NCBI GenBank assembly: GCA_947086655.1
Contig: CAMTZM010000001.1
Coordinates: 124,001 to 188,000 of the forward strand
Source of the DNA: an uncultured Eubacteriaceae bacterium
Lineage (GTDB): Bacteria; Bacillota; Clostridia; Lachnospirales; CAG-274
Direction of reading: 5' to 3'
DNA length: 64,000 bases
Shown: positions 63,456 to 64,000 of the stretch, in pieces
Numbering within the stretch: the first letter of the stretch is position 1
Layout: each line of letters begins with the position of its first letter
The notes under the pieces: model-generated
The model's database searches: none
What the model was told of the DNA's origin: nothing
What the model saw: only the letters and a program-made list of their open reading frames with translations
Position numbers and translations under genes: made by a program

Positions 63456-64000
63456 TTGAATATAATGAGACTTGATAAGTTTCTTTCAAATTGTAAAATA
63501 GGAAGCAGAAACGATATAAAAAAATTTGTAAAAGCTAAAAGAGTTAAAATAAACGGCAGTATAGCTGATAAAAGCGATATAAAAATTGATATTGATGCAG
63601 ATGAGATTATTTTTGACAATAAAAAGATAGTTTATGAAAAATATATATATTTAATGCTTAACAAGCCAAAAGGTGTTATTTGTTCAACATATGATAAAAA
63701 TGAAAAAACAGTTATAGATATTTTAGATGACAAATATAAAGACAGAGGATTATTTCCTGTGGGAAGACTTGACAAGGATACAGTTGGGCTTGTTATAATA
63801 ACTAATGATGGTATATTTGCGCATAATAGCTTGTCTCCCAAAAAGCATGTTTTAAAAAAATATTTTGTTTTTGTTACAGGAAAAATTACAGATTCAGACG
63901 TATATTTATTCAAAGATGGTATAATTTTAGACGGAGATTATAAGTGCAAGCCGGCGAAACTTAAAATAATAAATGCAGAAGATGATAAATCAAGTGCACT
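63456..64000 (+). CDS. RsuA-family 16S/23S rRNA pseudouridine synthase (3' partial)
   Basis: The open frame begins at TTG 63456 with GGCGGTGA just upstream (ATG at 63465 is an alternative) and runs past the window end. It has an N-terminal S4 domain (MRLDKFLSNCKIGSRNDIKKFVKAKRVKINGSIADKSDIKID) and the synthase core YLMLNKPKGVICS and FPVGRLDKDTVGLVIITNDG with the catalytic Asp. It isomerises a uridine in rRNA. About 181 residues are visible. Confidence 0.93.
   Translation, partial: MNIMRLDKFLSNCKIGSRNDIKKFVKAKRVKINGSIADKSDIKIDIDADEIIFDNKKIVYEKYIYLMLNKPKGVICSTYDKNEKTVIDILDDKYKDRGLFPVGRLDKDTVGLVIITNDGIFAHNSLSPKKHVLKKYFVFVTGKITDSDVYLFKDGIILDGDYKCKPAKLKIINAEDDKSSA

Overview
The window is a low-GC, almost fully coding chromosomal segment from an anaerobic Clostridia-type Firmicute. 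Several features point to the Lachnospiraceae and relatives. These are the hemZ-hisS-aspS order, the Gram-positive flagellar order with fliY, flbD and a TIGR02530-type gene, a FliA/WhiG-type sigma factor, an AraR-type GntR-LacI regulator, dockerin-bearing secreted enzymes, and multi-hairpin intergenic repeats. TTG and GTG starts behind strong Shine-Dalgarno sites are common. No rRNA, tRNA, CRISPR array, IS transposase or prophage was seen.

Left arm (1-12.6 kb, + strand). The 3' end of a Rel/SpoT gene is followed by dtd, an MBL-fold hydrolase, hemZ, hisS and aspS. After a terminator come folC, a tiny translationally coupled ORF, a zinc-ribbon/TPR membrane protein, an unknown protein, a DUF4870-type membrane protein and a large M16C peptidase. 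purM-purN-purD (12.9-15.8 kb) form a compact purine operon with its own promoter.

Flagellar cluster (15.96-45.6 kb, + strand). flgB-flgC, then an unusual 431-bp gap, then fliE-fliF-fliG-fliH-fliI-fliJ-motE-like-fliK-flgD-TIGR02530-flgE. After a promoter come flbD-motA-motB-fliL-fliM-fliY-cheY-fliO-fliP-fliQ-fliR-flhB-flhA-flhF-flhG. A 500-bp gap then precedes cheD, a small membrane protein, sigD, a DUF342 gene and three poorly characterised genes. cheB, cheA, cheW and cheC, which often sit between flhG and cheD, are absent here. A PLP aminotransferase ends the run.

Plant-polysaccharide and surface segment (46.9-54.1 kb). An AraR-like regulator (-) is divergent from a secreted pectate lyase carrying a Thr/Glu/Ser repeat, a cohesin-like module and a dockerin. 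Then come a CarD-like regulator, a degenerate HD-GYP-like protein and a rhamnogalacturonan-acetylesterase-like SGNH hydrolase with an SLH-like tail. coaBC and ispE follow.

Right arm (56.2-64 kb). A multi-hairpin repeat separates ispE from a minus-strand operon: SEC-C protein, Sua5, low-molecular-weight phosphatase, rpiB, upp, and a WecA/TagO-type transferase. Beyond are radA, a GNAT gene flanked by a 20-bp inverted repeat, an unknown small protein, and the 5' part of an RsuA-family pseudouridine synthase running off the end.

No single new protein system stands out. The most unusual signals are non-coding: the structured gap between flgC and fliE, a terminator-shaped hairpin inside the start of fliO, a terminator-shaped hairpin just before the M16 peptidase, a ~112-bp repeat present in two opposite orientations, the modular palindrome element at 56.2-56.5 kb, and the inverted repeat around the GNAT gene.
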